Origin: Bacillus alveayuensis
GTDB lineage: Bacteria > Bacillota > Bacilli > Bacillales > Aeribacillaceae
Length of the DNA: 64,000 bases
Reading direction: 5' to 3'
Assembly (NCBI GenBank): GCA_030812955.1
Contig: JAUSTR010000001.1
Span: 62,001-126,000, forward strand
A program made the translations under genes and the position numbers. Below, in pieces: positions 25,984 to 36,044 of this stretch; the stretch's first letter is position 1, and each line of letters starts with the position of its first letter. The notes under the pieces were generated by a model. That model was not told where the DNA came from. It was given only the letters and a program-made list of their open reading frames with translations, and did no database searches.

Positions 25984-26487
25984 GTGAGGCTATTTAAAAT
26001 TGCTTTCATATATAGTTTTGCCTTTACGTTATTGGTAGGCTGCTCGATATCAAAAGAAGAAGTAAAACAATCGGCTATAGCATCAATCAAGATCGCTTTT
26101 CAAGAAGATTCTGTTAAGGCAAATGAAACGAATGATCAGTTCTCGTTTTATTTGCCTGACACTTTTGATATAGAATCGGCTTCAGGCAGCAATCTGATTT
26201 TGTCAGAAGGGGAGCAGCAATATATTTTATTCGTCAATAAAAATGAAAAAAGAAATAGTAAGCTTTTATATCAAAAGGGGATCGATACGGCAACAGATAT
26301 ACTTGTGAATGAAACGATGGAGACCGATGATGAGTTTAAATATACAATTATTATTAAACTGAATGAAAAAGTATATGAAGTGATTACAGGAATAGGCGGA
26401 ATAAAAATGACAACTCACGCTAATAGTCAAGATGTTGACGATAGTGTAAGAAAAATGATCAAAATTGTTCAATCTGTCCAATACTAA
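25984..26487 (+). CDS. Putative lipoprotein, function unknown
   Basis: From the GTG at 25984 (nine bases after AAAGGAGG) the protein has a lipoprotein signal peptide RLFKIAFIYSFAFTLLVGCS, with Cys the likely lipidation site (about residue 20), then about 147 acidic/polar residues outside the membrane. I recognise no domain. Upstream in-frame ATGs give an extra tail without a ribosome site. It precedes the EIIC-type permease by about 60 bp but a hairpin lies between. Confidence 0.72.
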   Translation: MRLFKIAFIYSFAFTLLVGCSISKEEVKQSAIASIKIAFQEDSVKANETNDQFSFYLPDTFDIESASGSNLILSEGEQQYILFVNKNEKRNSKLLYQKGIDTATDILVNETMETDDEFKYTIIIKLNEKVYEVITGIGGIKMTTHANSQDVDDSVRKMIKIVQSVQY

Positions 26488-26491
26488 GCTT

Positions 26492-26516
26492 GCCCGCGGT
26501 AAATGCCGGGGGTTTT
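26492..26516 (+). terminator. Probable terminator of the lipoprotein gene
   Basis: GC-rich hairpin CCCGCGG...CCGGGGG followed by TTTTT, 5 bp after the stop. Confidence 0.55.
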
Positions 26517-26547
26517 TCTTTCGAACTGATTAAAGAGGAGTGTTTGT

Positions 26548-27561
26548 ATGAAAAGCTTTTTACAAAAAAAAGGGGTATCTTTATCGATAAAAGTATATTT
26601 AATTGATGCATTAAGCTATATGGCTCTCGGATTATTTTCTTCTCTGATCATCGGCCTTATCATTAAAACAATTGGAGAGCAATTGCAATTTGAGCCTTTC
26701 GTTGATATTGGAACGTTAGCGATGGGGCTAATGGGACCGGCAATTGGTGGAGCCATTGCTTATGGTCTTCAGGCACCTCCATTAGTATTATTTTCTAGTA
26801 TCATTTGTGGTGCTGCTGGTGCAACATTAGGTGGTCCAGCAGGTAGTTATGCGGCCTCTTTATTAGCGACTGAAGTTGGGAAGCTAATAAGTAAAGAAAC
26901 AAAAGTGGATATCATCTTAACACCATTTGTCACGATTTGCACAGGCTATGTTGTTGCCACCTTTATTGGTCCGTACATAGATAGCTTCATGAAAGGTTTT
27001 GGAGAGCTTGTGATGTGGGCAACAGAACAGCGGCCGCTGATCATGGGGATGTTAGTGGCGGTTTTAATGGGTCTTGCTTTAACCGCACCCATTTCTAGTG
27101 CGGCAATTGCCTTAATGCTTGATCTTCATGGCCTCGCTGCTGGAGCTGCAACAATCGGCTGTAGTGCCCAAATGATTGGATTTGCTGTTATAAGCTATAA
27201 AGAGAATGGAATTGGCGGACTGTTTGCGCAAGGATTAGGTACATCGATGCTGCAAGTGCCGAATATTGTCAAAAACCCGCGTGTATTAATTCCACCAACT
27301 GTAGCTGGGGCCATATTAGCGCCAATTGGGACAATACTATTTGATATGACTAACAATGCTGCTGGTGCCGGAATGGGAACGAGCGGGCTTGTTGGGCAAA
27401 TCATGACGTTTACCACAATGGGATTTTCTATGAACACACTATGGAGTGTAATTTTATTGCATTTTATTGGCCCTGCTGTCATTAGTTTGATATTATCCAA
27501 TTGGATGAGGAAAAAGGGATTGATTAAACTAGGTGATTTAAAAATTCATACTGGAGAGTGA
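26548..27561 (+). CDS. Orphan PTS EIIC-type membrane protein (PTS_EIIC_2 family)
   Basis: 337 residues, around ten membrane helices, rich in Gly/Ala (GTLAMGLMGPAIGGAIAYGL; AGATLGGPAGSYAASLL; APISSAAIALMLDLHGLAAGAA). This pattern is that of the stand-alone EIIC-like family found in Firmicutes. No EIIA, EIIB or HPr genes are near, so phosphotransfer cannot be assumed and the substrate is unknown. AAAGAGGAG precedes the ATG; ytpP follows after 6 bp, suggesting one transcript with the thioredoxin-like gene. Confidence 0.75.
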   Translation: MKSFLQKKGVSLSIKVYLIDALSYMALGLFSSLIIGLIIKTIGEQLQFEPFVDIGTLAMGLMGPAIGGAIAYGLQAPPLVLFSSIICGAAGATLGGPAGSYAASLLATEVGKLISKETKVDIILTPFVTICTGYVVATFIGPYIDSFMKGFGELVMWATEQRPLIMGMLVAVLMGLALTAPISSAAIALMLDLHGLAAGAATIGCSAQMIGFAVISYKENGIGGLFAQGLGTSMLQVPNIVKNPRVLIPPTVAGAILAPIGTILFDMTNNAAGAGMGTSGLVGQIMTFTTMGFSMNTLWSVILLHFIGPAVISLILSNWMRKKGLIKLGDLKIHTGE

Positions 27562-27567
27562 TTAAAC

Positions 27568-27891
27568 ATGGAAACATTACAATCTATTGATCAATTTGAA
27601 AAATTAAAAAAGCAAGATAAAGTCATATTTATGTTTTCTGCTGATTGGTGCCCTGATTGTCGGGCGATTGAACCAGCCCTTCCAGACTTAGAAAAGGAAA
27701 ATAGTGACTTTACCTTTTATTATGTCGATCGTGACGAATTCATTGATTTATGCAGCGAGTTAAATGTTTTCGGTATTCCAAGCTTCATTGCCTATCATAA
27801 AGGAAATGAAATTGGCCGTTTTGTAAGTAAAGATCGAAAAACGAAAGAGGAAGTTCAGCAATTTATTAACAATTGTAAGAAAGATCTTTAA
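27568..27891 (+). CDS. ytpP: Thioredoxin-like protein YtpP
   Basis: 107 residues with a thioredoxin fold. The active-site motif is C28-P-D-C31 in [14 protein letters not shown], and FGIPSFIAY holds the cis-Pro. Variation from CGPC to CPDC suggests a different redox potential or a bacillithiol-linked role. It matches ytpP of B. subtilis, and the next two genes are ytpQ and ytpR as there. Start ATG at 27568 follows GGAGAG. Confidence 0.88.
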   Translation: METLQSIDQFEKLKKQDKVIFMFSADWCPDCRAIEPALPDLEKENSDFTFYYVDRDEFIDLCSELNVFGIPSFIAYHKGNEIGRFVSKDRKTKEEVQQFINNCKKDL

Positions 27892-27919
27892 AAAGGTGGG
27901 AGGACTTGACTATAAAGAA

Positions 27920-28726
27920 ATGAAAATGAATTCAAAAAAAATGGTTGAATTAATGAAAGAGAAATTAAGAAATGAGCCGTTTACGTATCATTATGATCGA
28001 AAAAAAGATACATTGCGAATCGAAGATCCAAATGTAGAAAAAGGTGTGACTATTTCGATTCCTAATTTGATTGCAAAATGTGAAGAAAAAAAGGAAAAAG
28101 CGCTTGAAGAATTTGTTTATTATATTAAAGAATCCCTTTATGCAATGAAAGAAAACCATGAGCTTTCAGGAAAAGAAAAGCGTATTTTTCCTGTTATTCG
28201 CTCAACATCTTTCCCGATTGAAACGAGTGATGGTATACCGCTCATTTATGATGAACATACTGCGGAAACGCGAATTTTCTATGCTCTTGACCTAGGAAAG
28301 ACGTATCGTTTGATTGACAAGCACTTATTAGAAAAGGAACAGTGGTCTCCCCAACATTTGAAAGAAATGGCTTTATTTAATTTACGTTCATTAGAAACGG
28401 TTATTAAGGAAGACCATGTTGCGGGAAATGATTTTTACTTTATTCGTTCCAATGATGGATATGACGCGAGTCGAATATTAAATGAATCGCTTTTACAGCA
28501 ATTTCAAAAGAAGATTACAGGGGATATGGTCGTAGCTGTTCCCCATCAAGATGTACTAATCATTGCTGATATTCAAAATGAAACTGGCTATGATGTGTTA
28601 GCGCAATTAACGATGAGTTTTTTTGCAAGTGGACGAGTACCGATTACCGCTTTATCATTTATATATGAGAATAACGAGCTAGAACCAATATTTATTCTCG
28701 CTCATAATCGCAAAAAACAAGATTAG
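27920..28726 (+). CDS. ytpQ: DUF1444 protein YtpQ
   Basis: Soluble protein of the DUF1444 family, unknown function; 268 residues from the ATG at 27920 ([14 protein letters not shown]), which matches the start of the B. subtilis protein. GGGAGG is 17 bases upstream of that ATG, so an earlier in-frame GTG at 27896 or a non-standard site is possible; the start is uncertain. It contains [10 protein letters not shown] and [13 protein letters not shown], typical of the family. Likely co-transcribed with ytpP and ytpR. Confidence 0.85.
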   Translation: MKMNSKKMVELMKEKLRNEPFTYHYDRKKDTLRIEDPNVEKGVTISIPNLIAKCEEKKEKALEEFVYYIKESLYAMKENHELSGKEKRIFPVIRSTSFPIETSDGIPLIYDEHTAETRIFYALDLGKTYRLIDKHLLEKEQWSPQHLKEMALFNLRSLETVIKEDHVAGNDFYFIRSNDGYDASRILNESLLQQFQKKITGDMVVAVPHQDVLIIADIQNETGYDVLAQLTMSFFASGRVPITALSFIYENNELEPIFILAHNRKKQD

Positions 28727-28740
28727 AAGGGAATGACAGC

Positions 28741-29343
28741 ATGAACGTATTTTACAATCGTGAAGGTATAGGTGACACATTATTAATTCAGCTTAAAGAG
28801 ATTCCAGCTGAAAATAGAACATTTGAACGAAAAGGAGATGTCGCAAGAATATTTGATGCAACAACAAATGAAACTGTTGGTTATAACATCTTTCATGCTT
28901 CCACCTATGGTTCATTTAAAGGAAATGGAAACCTTTCATTAACTGAAGAAATGGTAGAAAAAATAAATGAAATTCTTCATCAAAACGGCTTCTCTGAGAA
29001 GATTGAAGTCGACTTGTCACCGAAGTTTGTCGTCGGTTTAGTTTTAGAAAAAGAAAAACATCCAAATGCAGATAAATTAAGCATTTGTAAAGTGGATGTA
29101 GGTACAGAAACGTTACAAATAGTTTGTGGTGCACCAAATGTAGCAGCAGGACAAAAAGTCGTTGTTGCCAAAGTAGGTGCTGTCATGCCAAATGGCATGA
29201 TTATTAAGGATGCCGAGCTTCGTGGTGTCGCTTCAAGTGGAATGATCTGTTCGGAAAAAGAATTAAATTTACCAAACGCACCAACGGAAAAAGGAATTCT
29301 CGTCTTAGATGATGAACGTCCAGTTGGATCTCCATTTTTTTAA
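28741..29343 (+). CDS. ytpR: tRNA-binding domain protein YtpR
   Basis: 200 residues: an N-terminal DUF4479 domain (about 1-90) and a C-terminal EMAPII-like OB fold (about 95-198) with [19 protein letters not shown] and ICGAPN-type sequence ([16 protein letters not shown]). The fold is the one found in PheRS beta and binds tRNA. It ends the ytpP-ytpQ-ytpR run, followed by a clear terminator. Function in the cell is not established. Confidence 0.9.
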   Translation: MNVFYNREGIGDTLLIQLKEIPAENRTFERKGDVARIFDATTNETVGYNIFHASTYGSFKGNGNLSLTEEMVEKINEILHQNGFSEKIEVDLSPKFVVGLVLEKEKHPNADKLSICKVDVGTETLQIVCGAPNVAAGQKVVVAKVGAVMPNGMIIKDAELRGVASSGMICSEKELNLPNAPTEKGILVLDDERPVGSPFF

Positions 29344-29368
29344 TCATCCATTTGTTAAAAAACACTTG

Positions 29369-29396
29369 AACCACTAGTTTTTCTAGTGGTTTTTTA
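29369..29396 (+). terminator. Terminator of the ytpPQR operon
   Basis: Perfect ACCACTAG/CTAGTGGT stem, 5-base loop, then TTTTTT. Confidence 0.9.
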
Positions 29397-29501
29397 GTTT
29401 CATGTAGAATAGGGGGAATTCTCGGTAGAGGATTGTTAAAAATTTATTTTTATTGCTACAATTAGGTAGTAGATACATCGTGATTGAAAGAGTGATGATG
29501 G

Positions 29502-31958
29502 ATGAGGTTGTTTTCTAGGCTATTAAAATGGTTAATGGGAGATCAAGAACATCATAGAAAAGAAATGGAAATGATCCGTGATAAAACATCTGAAGAAATA
29601 AGTGCAGGCACTGAGTCTAAAGAAATAAAAGCAAAAGTGGCTTATCAATATCCGCAAGGAAAATTTCGCTTTCCGGTTATTCCAGATGAGGAAATAAGAG
29701 ATCGTACAAGACAAAAAAGAACGGAAAAAAGCGATCAATGGATAAAAGAAGGAAAAAAGCAATTTCGTCATAAACGCTATGATCATCATGAACAATCTAG
29801 TATGAATCGTTCATCGTTTCGACCGACCGAAATTCCGTCCCCCATTTATGGATTTGGTCCGCGAAACGAGTCTTCATACAGACAAGAAGTTTTTTCAAAG
29901 AATGATGTAAATAACAAAGAAGTGAAAGAACTGCAAATAAATGAATATGACGAAAAAGAATTCGCTCGTATTCAAAAGGTTGAAAAGGCACATCCTATAG
30001 ATGTGGATCCACATTGTGTACATAAAGAAAATGTTCATTTCGCTCAAGAGGAAGTGAATATTCATTCTACAGAAAAACTAGCTGAAGAAAGACAATTCGT
30101 TCATGATGAAAATAAAGAAGGTATGCAGGAAAAAGAGTATGAGGTTGGCTCTCATTTTTTGACGGAATCAGTCCATCAAGGAACAATGGAAAACGAAATA
30201 CCGCTTTCACCTTCAGATCAAGACGAGGTAAAGGAAAGCTTTGATAATATTGAGGAAAATGAAGATGAATTTGAGGCAAATAAGAAAGAAGTCAAAGATG
30301 AGGAGCAAGAATTAGGTTGTCAGCTTGAAACGAATGAGCAAACTCGTGTGAAGGATGTTAAAGAGAGAGAGGATCAAAAAGACAACACATCAGAACAAAA
30401 CGATCGAAAAGAAGAAATGTCGAAAGAGAAGCAAACGACATCACGAACAAATGAAAAACGCAGCACAACCATTCCTTACAATGTATTAATGTTCGGCCGA
30501 GATAAACGAAAGCTTCAACAGAAAGAACAACATGGTTATGTGTTTCCAGATTTATCTTTGCTAAAAATGCCGCCCGAAGAGTCATTTAGCGATCATGAGT
30601 GGATAAATGAGCAAAAAGAATTGTTAAATTTAACATTAAAGAATTTCAATGTGCGAGCAAAAGTAGTAAACGTAACGCAAGGTCCTTCTGTGACAAGATT
30701 GGAGGTTCATCCAGAGCCAGGTGTAAAAGTCAGCAAGATTACGAATTTAATAGATGATATTAAACTAAGTCTGTCCGCAAGGGATATTCGGATCGAAGCC
30801 CCAATCCCGGGGAAAAATACAATCGGCATTGAAGTCCCAAATAAAAAAAGTAAAATGGTGTATATTCGCGAGATTTTAAGGTCTCCGCAATTTAGGCAAA
30901 ATCCTTCCTCATTAACGGTTGCTTTAGGATTGGACATATCCGGTCAGCCGATTGTGACCGATTTAAAAAAGATGCCACACGGTCTTATTGCGGGAGCAAC
31001 AGGATCTGGAAAAAGTGTTTGTATTAATACAATGCTTATCAGCTTGCTATATAAGGCGTCTCCACATGAAATTAAACTGTTGCTCATTGATCCTAAAATG
31101 GTCGAGCTCGCACCTTATAATGATATCCCGCATTTAGTAAGTCCGGTCATTACGGACGTAAAAGCAGCTACTGCATCATTAAAATGGGCAGTGGAAGAGA
31201 TGGAGCGAAGATATGAGTTGTTTGCCCATACAGGTGTCCGTGACATATCAAAATATAATGAAAATGTGAAAAAATATCATCAAGGAGAAAAACTTCCGTA
31301 CATTGTCATTGTGATTGATGAGTTAGCCGATTTAATGATGGCTGCACCAGGTGATGTAGAGGAAGCCATTTGCCGCATTGCTCAAAAGGCAAGGGCTTGC
31401 GGCATTCACTTGCTTATAGCCACACAAAGACCGTCTGTGGATGTAATCACTGGTTTAATAAAGGCAAATATCCCTACAAGAATTGCTTTCGCCGTTTCAT
31501 CACAAGTAGATTCGCGTACTATTATCGATACGGCAGGGGCAGAACGCTTGCTCGGAAAAGGGGATATGTTATTTCTTGAAAATGGCTCATCAAAACCATT
31601 GCGAGTTCAAGGAAATTTCGTTTCAGATGAAGAAATTGAACGGGTTGTAGAGCATGTTCGTCAACAAGCAAAACCGCAATATTTATTTAAACAAGAAGAA
31701 TTGATCAAAAAAGCTGACATACAGTCTGAGGAAGATGAGTTGTTTTACGAAGCATGTGAATTTGTCATTGAACAAGGTGGGGCTTCTACCTCAAGCCTGC
31801 AGCGCCGTTTTAGAATTGGTTATAATAGAGCTGCTAGGCTTATAGATCTCATGGAAGAACAAGGAATCATTTCCGAATCGAAAGGGAGTAAACCGCGTGA
31901 CGTTTTAGTTACAGAAGAAGATTTTGCTGCTTTAAAACAAAGTAGTATCCATTCTTAA
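29502..31958 (+). CDS. sftA: Septum-associated DNA translocase SftA (FtsK/SpoIIIE family, soluble)
   Basis: Hexameric ATP-driven DNA pump that clears chromosome ends from the closing septum. 818 residues with no membrane helices, unlike SpoIIIE. The N-terminal half (about 1-330) is a long charged, Glu/Lys-rich linker. Then come the FtsK alpha/beta ATPase with Walker A GATGSGKS near residue 500 and Walker B VIVIDELADLMMA, and a winged-helix gamma domain at the end (STSSLQRRFRIGYNRAARLID) that reads orienting sequences. B. subtilis SftA is somewhat longer (about 950) because of its linker. ATG at 29502 follows GAAAGAG, a weak site. Confidence 0.93.
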   Translation: MRLFSRLLKWLMGDQEHHRKEMEMIRDKTSEEISAGTESKEIKAKVAYQYPQGKFRFPVIPDEEIRDRTRQKRTEKSDQWIKEGKKQFRHKRYDHHEQSSMNRSSFRPTEIPSPIYGFGPRNESSYRQEVFSKNDVNNKEVKELQINEYDEKEFARIQKVEKAHPIDVDPHCVHKENVHFAQEEVNIHSTEKLAEERQFVHDENKEGMQEKEYEVGSHFLTESVHQGTMENEIPLSPSDQDEVKESFDNIEENEDEFEANKKEVKDEEQELGCQLETNEQTRVKDVKEREDQKDNTSEQNDRKEEMSKEKQTTSRTNEKRSTTIPYNVLMFGRDKRKLQQKEQHGYVFPDLSLLKMPPEESFSDHEWINEQKELLNLTLKNFNVRAKVVNVTQGPSVTRLEVHPEPGVKVSKITNLIDDIKLSLSARDIRIEAPIPGKNTIGIEVPNKKSKMVYIREILRSPQFRQNPSSLTVALGLDISGQPIVTDLKKMPHGLIAGATGSGKSVCINTMLISLLYKASPHEIKLLLIDPKMVELAPYNDIPHLVSPVITDVKAATASLKWAVEEMERRYELFAHTGVRDISKYNENVKKYHQGEKLPYIVIVIDELADLMMAAPGDVEEAICRIAQKARACGIHLLIATQRPSVDVITGLIKANIPTRIAFAVSSQVDSRTIIDTAGAERLLGKGDMLFLENGSSKPLRVQGNFVSDEEIERVVEHVRQQAKPQYLFKQEELIKKADIQSEEDELFYEACEFVIEQGGASTSSLQRRFRIGYNRAARLIDLMEEQGIISESKGSKPRDVLVTEEDFAALKQSSIHS

Positions 31959-32042
31959 ATTGTGATATGATGAGCATGAATTGAACGTTACATCATAAAT
32001 AGTTTATGATAAAGATTAACGAGAAAAGGGAGAAAATGGTGG

Positions 32043-33140
32043 ATGAAGGAAATAGAATTAAAAATGCAAGGAAAAATAAAGCGGTTAACGAATAAAACGT
32101 TTAAATTTGATGAACGTGTAAAGAACGGTTGGTTTTCTGCCGTTTATTTCTTAAAAACAAGGGACATTGTTAGAGAATTTCGACCAGATAACATCGTAAC
32201 GATGCAATTTTTCCAAAAAAAACATGCAGTTCTTTGCGGTACAGATGAAGTAATCGCTCTAGTGAAAACCTTTGCAGATAATCCAGATGAGCTTGAAATT
32301 TATTCATTAAAAGACGGCGATAAAATTAGCCCATTTGAGACTGTGTTAACGATAACAGGTCCTTACCAAAACTTTGGATTTTTAGAAGGAATTATTGATG
32401 GAATTTTAGCACGTCGAACCTCTGTTGCAACAAATGTTTATAATGTCGTAAAAGCAGCTGGGCTATCAGGGAAGCAAAAGCCGGTCATTTTTATGGGAGA
32501 TCGGGATGATCATTTTACCCAGCAAGCAGGAGATGGGTATGCTGCTTATATTGGGGGATCAACGGCACAAGCTACTCATGCGATGAATGAATGGTGGGGA
32601 AAGCAAGGCATGGGTACAATGCCGCACGCTTTGATTCAGCTTTTTGATGGAGATGTTGTGGAAGCGGCTAAAGCTTATTATAAAAAATTCCCTGAAGATG
32701 AGCTGATCGTGCTCGTTGATTATAACAATGACTGTATTACAGATGCATTAAGAGTTGCTCGCGAGTTTGGCGATAAGCTTAAAGGAGTCCGTGTTGATAC
32801 TTCTCGGACGATGATCGACCAATATTTTATACGAAATCCAGATGTACTTGGAACATTTGACCCTCGCGGCGTCAATGCACCTCTCATATTTGCCTTAAGA
32901 GAGGCTTTAGACCAAGAAGGATTTGAACATGTAAAAATTGTCGTTAGCGGCGGTTTTAATGAGCAAAGAATCAAAGAATTTGAAGAACAAAAAGTGCCTG
33001 TAGATATATATGGAGTCGGCAGCAGCTTATTAAAAATCCATATCGGTTTTACAGGAGATAATGTGTTATTAAATGGAAAGCCTCAAGCAAAAGCAGGTAG
33101 AAGATATCGTCCAAATCCACGATTGGAAAGAGTTGATTAA
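32043..33140 (+). CDS. Nicotinate phosphoribosyltransferase (short form)
   Basis: Converts nicotinate and PRPP to nicotinate mononucleotide for NAD salvage. 365 residues, shorter than the 490-residue PncB of B. subtilis but with NAPRTase features: FFQKKHAVLCG, GILARRTSVATNVYNVV, the MGTMPHALIQL segment, GVRVDTSRTM and VVSGGFNEQRIKEF near the phosphate site. AAAAGGGAG lies upstream of the ATG. It stands between sftA and murC, probably with its own terminator (33212-33255). Quinolinate phosphoribosyltransferase was considered; the sequence fits the nicotinate enzyme better. Confidence 0.88.
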   Translation: MKEIELKMQGKIKRLTNKTFKFDERVKNGWFSAVYFLKTRDIVREFRPDNIVTMQFFQKKHAVLCGTDEVIALVKTFADNPDELEIYSLKDGDKISPFETVLTITGPYQNFGFLEGIIDGILARRTSVATNVYNVVKAAGLSGKQKPVIFMGDRDDHFTQQAGDGYAAYIGGSTAQATHAMNEWWGKQGMGTMPHALIQLFDGDVVEAAKAYYKKFPEDELIVLVDYNNDCITDALRVAREFGDKLKGVRVDTSRTMIDQYFIRNPDVLGTFDPRGVNAPLIFALREALDQEGFEHVKIVVSGGFNEQRIKEFEEQKVPVDIYGVGSSLLKIHIGFTGDNVLLNGKPQAKAGRRYRPNPRLERVD

Positions 33141-33211
33141 TCATAACGATACTTTTTATTGATTATGAATCATGATAAACAGAAAAGAATAAAGCTATAG
33201 GAACTGCCTGA

Positions 33212-33255
33212 AATGGGAAAACTGTTAAGAAAAGTTCAGTTTTCCCATTCCTTTA
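33212..33255 (+). terminator. Terminator after the nicotinate phosphoribosyltransferase gene
   Basis: Stem AATGGGAAAACTG/CAGTTTTCCCATT with a 12-base loop, then CCTTT. The T-run is short. Confidence 0.65.
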
Positions 33256-33391
33256 TGCAGTAAATAGTCATAACTCACCTTTAATGCTATAATGATGTAG
33301 CGTGGTTGATTTAATACATTTCGTTTTAGTTACAAAACTAGTGATCCATCATATACTGTCATACAGATAGACAATTGTTGGAGGTTCTTAT

Positions 33392-34690
33392 ATGACTGTT
33401 TATCATTTTGTTGGAATAAAAGGAACAGGTATGAGTTCACTTGCGCAAATTCTTCATGATATGCACTATAAAGTTCAAGGCTCTGACATTGAGAAGGAGC
33501 TTTTTACACAAAAAGCGCTAGAGGAACGAAATATACCGATTCTTCCTTTCTCGAAGGAAAATATTCATCCAGGATTAACGGTTATTGCAGGAAATGCTTT
33601 TTCCGATTCACATGAAGAAATTGCAGAGGCTCTTAGGATAGGTCTCCCAGTTTACCGTTATCACCAATTTTTAGGTGAATTTATGAATCGTTTTATTAGT
33701 ATTGGTGTGACAGGTGCTCATGGTAAAACTTCAACTACTGGTTTGCTTGCCCATGTTATTCAAGGTGCTGAACCAACATCCTATTTAATTGGTGATGGTA
33801 CTGGAAAAGGAATAGATAAGAGCAAATACTTTGTATTTGAAGCATGTGAATATCGGCGCCATTTCCTTTCATACTATCCTGATTATGCTATTATGACAAA
33901 TATAGATTTCGACCATCCGGACTATTATCGAGATATTGAAGATGTATTTGATGCGTTTCAACAAATGGCATTACAAGTGAAAAAAGGTATTATTGCCTGC
34001 GGAGATGACGAATACTTACAGCAAATTCAAGCGAAAGTTCCCGTTCTTTATTATGGGTTTCATGACGAAAATGATTTTCAAGCAAGAAATATTGAGAAAA
34101 GTACAACTGGAACAAAGTTTGACGTTTTTGTGCGCAACACCTTTTATGGTAATTTTGAGATTCCGGCCTTTGGCAATCATAATATTTTAAATTCATTAGC
34201 GGTTATTGCCTTATGCCATTATGAAAATATCGATATTTCCATTATTCAAGAACGCTTGAAAACCTTTAAAGGTGTAAAACGGCGCTTTAATGAAAAGCAA
34301 GTTGGGACGCAAGTGATCATTGATGATTATGCACACCATCCAACGGAAATAAAAGCAACGATTGAAGCGGCAAGACAAAAATATCCTGATCGTGAAATCG
34401 TGGCTGTGTTTCAACCGCACACTTTTACACGAACGCAGTCGTTCCTTGACGAGTTTGCTAATAGTTTGAAAGAAGCTGATCAAGTATATTTATGTGAAAT
34501 TTTCGGATCTGCCCGCGAAAAAACGGGTACGTTATCTATTAAAGATTTACAAGCACAAATAGATCAAGCGGTTGTCATTGATGAAAGAGATCCATCTATT
34601 TTAAAAAGGCATGAAAACAGTGTTCTCGTTTTTATGGGTGCTGGTGATATTCAAAAATACCAAAAGGCCTATGAAAAATTAGTGGGGTAG
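33392..34690 (+). CDS. murC: UDP-N-acetylmuramate--L-alanine ligase (MurC)
   Basis: ATP-dependent first amino-acid addition to UDP-MurNAc in cytoplasmic peptidoglycan synthesis. 432 residues in three Mur domains: N-terminal UDP-binding ([16 protein letters not shown]), central ATPase with P-loop [12 protein letters not shown] and the [14 protein letters not shown] metal/UDP site, and C-terminal domain with [14 protein letters not shown] and [16 protein letters not shown] precedes the ATG at 33392. A terminator follows (34698-34751). Confidence 0.96.
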   Translation: MTVYHFVGIKGTGMSSLAQILHDMHYKVQGSDIEKELFTQKALEERNIPILPFSKENIHPGLTVIAGNAFSDSHEEIAEALRIGLPVYRYHQFLGEFMNRFISIGVTGAHGKTSTTGLLAHVIQGAEPTSYLIGDGTGKGIDKSKYFVFEACEYRRHFLSYYPDYAIMTNIDFDHPDYYRDIEDVFDAFQQMALQVKKGIIACGDDEYLQQIQAKVPVLYYGFHDENDFQARNIEKSTTGTKFDVFVRNTFYGNFEIPAFGNHNILNSLAVIALCHYENIDISIIQERLKTFKGVKRRFNEKQVGTQVIIDDYAHHPTEIKATIEAARQKYPDREIVAVFQPHTFTRTQSFLDEFANSLKEADQVYLCEIFGSAREKTGTLSIKDLQAQIDQAVVIDERDPSILKRHENSVLVFMGAGDIQKYQKAYEKLVG

Positions 34691-34697
34691 AAAAATT

Positions 34698-34751
34698 GGG
34701 CTGGACTCAAATAGTGAAACTAAATGATGTTTGAGTCAGCCCCGTTTTTTT
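34698..34751. terminator. Bidirectional terminator between murC and ampS
   Basis: Stem GGGCTGGACTCAAA/TTTGAGTCAGCCC (one bulge) followed by a G and TTTTTTT. It serves murC and, by complement, the converging ampS. Confidence 0.85.
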
Positions 34752-34754
34752 GTA

Positions 34755-35870
34755 TTATTTGAGGTTTTCCGGGTTTAGTTGTTCAAGCTCTGAAATGACA
34801 AAGCGTCCATCTTTACGAATGAGTACATCATCAAAATATAATTCTCCACCACCATATTCAGGTCGTTGGATCATGACCATATCCCAATGGATATTTGAAT
34901 GGTTTCCATTATAAGCATCATCATAACATTGGCCAGGAGTAAAGTGGAAGCTGCCATCAATTTTCTCATCAAATAAAATATCTTGCATTGGATGTTGAAT
35001 ATAAGGGTTGACACCGATAGCGAATTCTCCAATGTAACGAGCCCCTTCGTCCGTATCCAAAATCTTATTAATACGTTCGGTATCATTTGCTTTCGCATCA
35101 ATGATTTTGCCATCTTTAAAGGTAAGCTGGACATTTTCAAATGTAAAACCTTGGTATGGTGATGCTGTATTAAAAGTAATGGTGCCATTTACGGAATTTT
35201 TAACAGGCGCTGTATATACTTCTCCGTCTGGAATATTCATTTGGCCAGAACATTTAATAGCTGGGATATCTTTAATGGAGAATGTTAAATCTGTCCCCAA
35301 TCCTGTAATCCGGACTTTATCTGTTTTGTTCATTAATTGTACAAGTGCATCCATTGCTTTGTCCATTTTTCCATAATCAAGTGTACAAACATCAAAATAG
35401 AAATCTTCAAAAGCTTCGGTACTCATTTTAGCCAGTTGGGCCATCGAAGCATTAGGGTAGCGCAGCACCACCCATTTTGTTTTTGGAACGCGTATATCAC
35501 GATGTACTTTTTGGCCGATCGTTTTTCCATGAATTTTCATTTTATGATCAGGGATATCAGCAAATTCATTAATATTATCTCCTGAACGCAAGCCGATGTA
35601 AGCATCCATTTCAGCCATGATATTTGCTTCAAAAGATGCCATCATCTCAAATTGCTCCTCTTCAGCTCCTAATAAAAGAGCACGATCGATCTGATGATCT
35701 TTTAATGAAACAAATGGATATCCTCCTGCTTTATAAGCTTCTTTTACAAGGGCGATGACAAGCTCCCTTTGTAATCCAAAGTTTTCAATTAATACTTTTT
35801 CGCCTTTTTGTAAACGAACAGAATAATGAATCAAGATGTTAGCTAGTTTTTCAATTCTTGGGTCTTTCAT
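34755..35870 (-). CDS. ampS: M29-family aminopeptidase (AmpS)
   Basis: Thermophilic-aminopeptidase family metalloexopeptidase (cobalt or zinc), 371 residues, the usual length being about 410. Family segments are IENFGLQRELVIALVKEAYKAGG, RITGLGTDLTFSI, CSGQMNIPDGEVYTAP with a metal-ligand Glu, and GNHSNIHWDMVMIQRPEYGGGELYFDD with His/Asp ligands near the C-terminus. AGGAGG is five bases from the ATG. It converges on murC and is transcribed alone. Confidence 0.92.
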   Translation of the reverse strand: MKDPRIEKLANILIHYSVRLQKGEKVLIENFGLQRELVIALVKEAYKAGGYPFVSLKDHQIDRALLLGAEEEQFEMMASFEANIMAEMDAYIGLRSGDNINEFADIPDHKMKIHGKTIGQKVHRDIRVPKTKWVVLRYPNASMAQLAKMSTEAFEDFYFDVCTLDYGKMDKAMDALVQLMNKTDKVRITGLGTDLTFSIKDIPAIKCSGQMNIPDGEVYTAPVKNSVNGTITFNTASPYQGFTFENVQLTFKDGKIIDAKANDTERINKILDTDEGARYIGEFAIGVNPYIQHPMQDILFDEKIDGSFHFTPGQCYDDAYNGNHSNIHWDMVMIQRPEYGGGELYFDDVLIRKDGRFVISELEQLNPENLK

Positions 35871-35962
35871 GGAAATCCTCCTATGTATTGGAATATGGAT
35901 AATGTTATTTTACCTTTTTATCAAGGCTTTTAAAATAAGTAACTTTTTATTCTCATTTTAAA

Positions 35963-35988
35963 AGGGAATTGGATAATATTTGTTGAAT
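35963..35988 (+). promoter_or_regulatory. SigH-like promoter upstream of ytxGHJ
   Basis: AGGGAATT (35963-35970), an 11-base spacer, then GTTGAAT (35982-35988). This fits the sigma-H consensus RnAGGAWWW-(11-12)-RnnGAAT with one mismatch. In B. subtilis ytxGHJ is expressed from sigma-H and sigma-B promoters. I see no convincing sigma-B site here. Confidence 0.55.
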
Positions 35989-36044
35989 ATAAAGTATAAT
36001 CAAACAATGGCGACACATTTTCTATTACATCTGGAGGTGCTATC

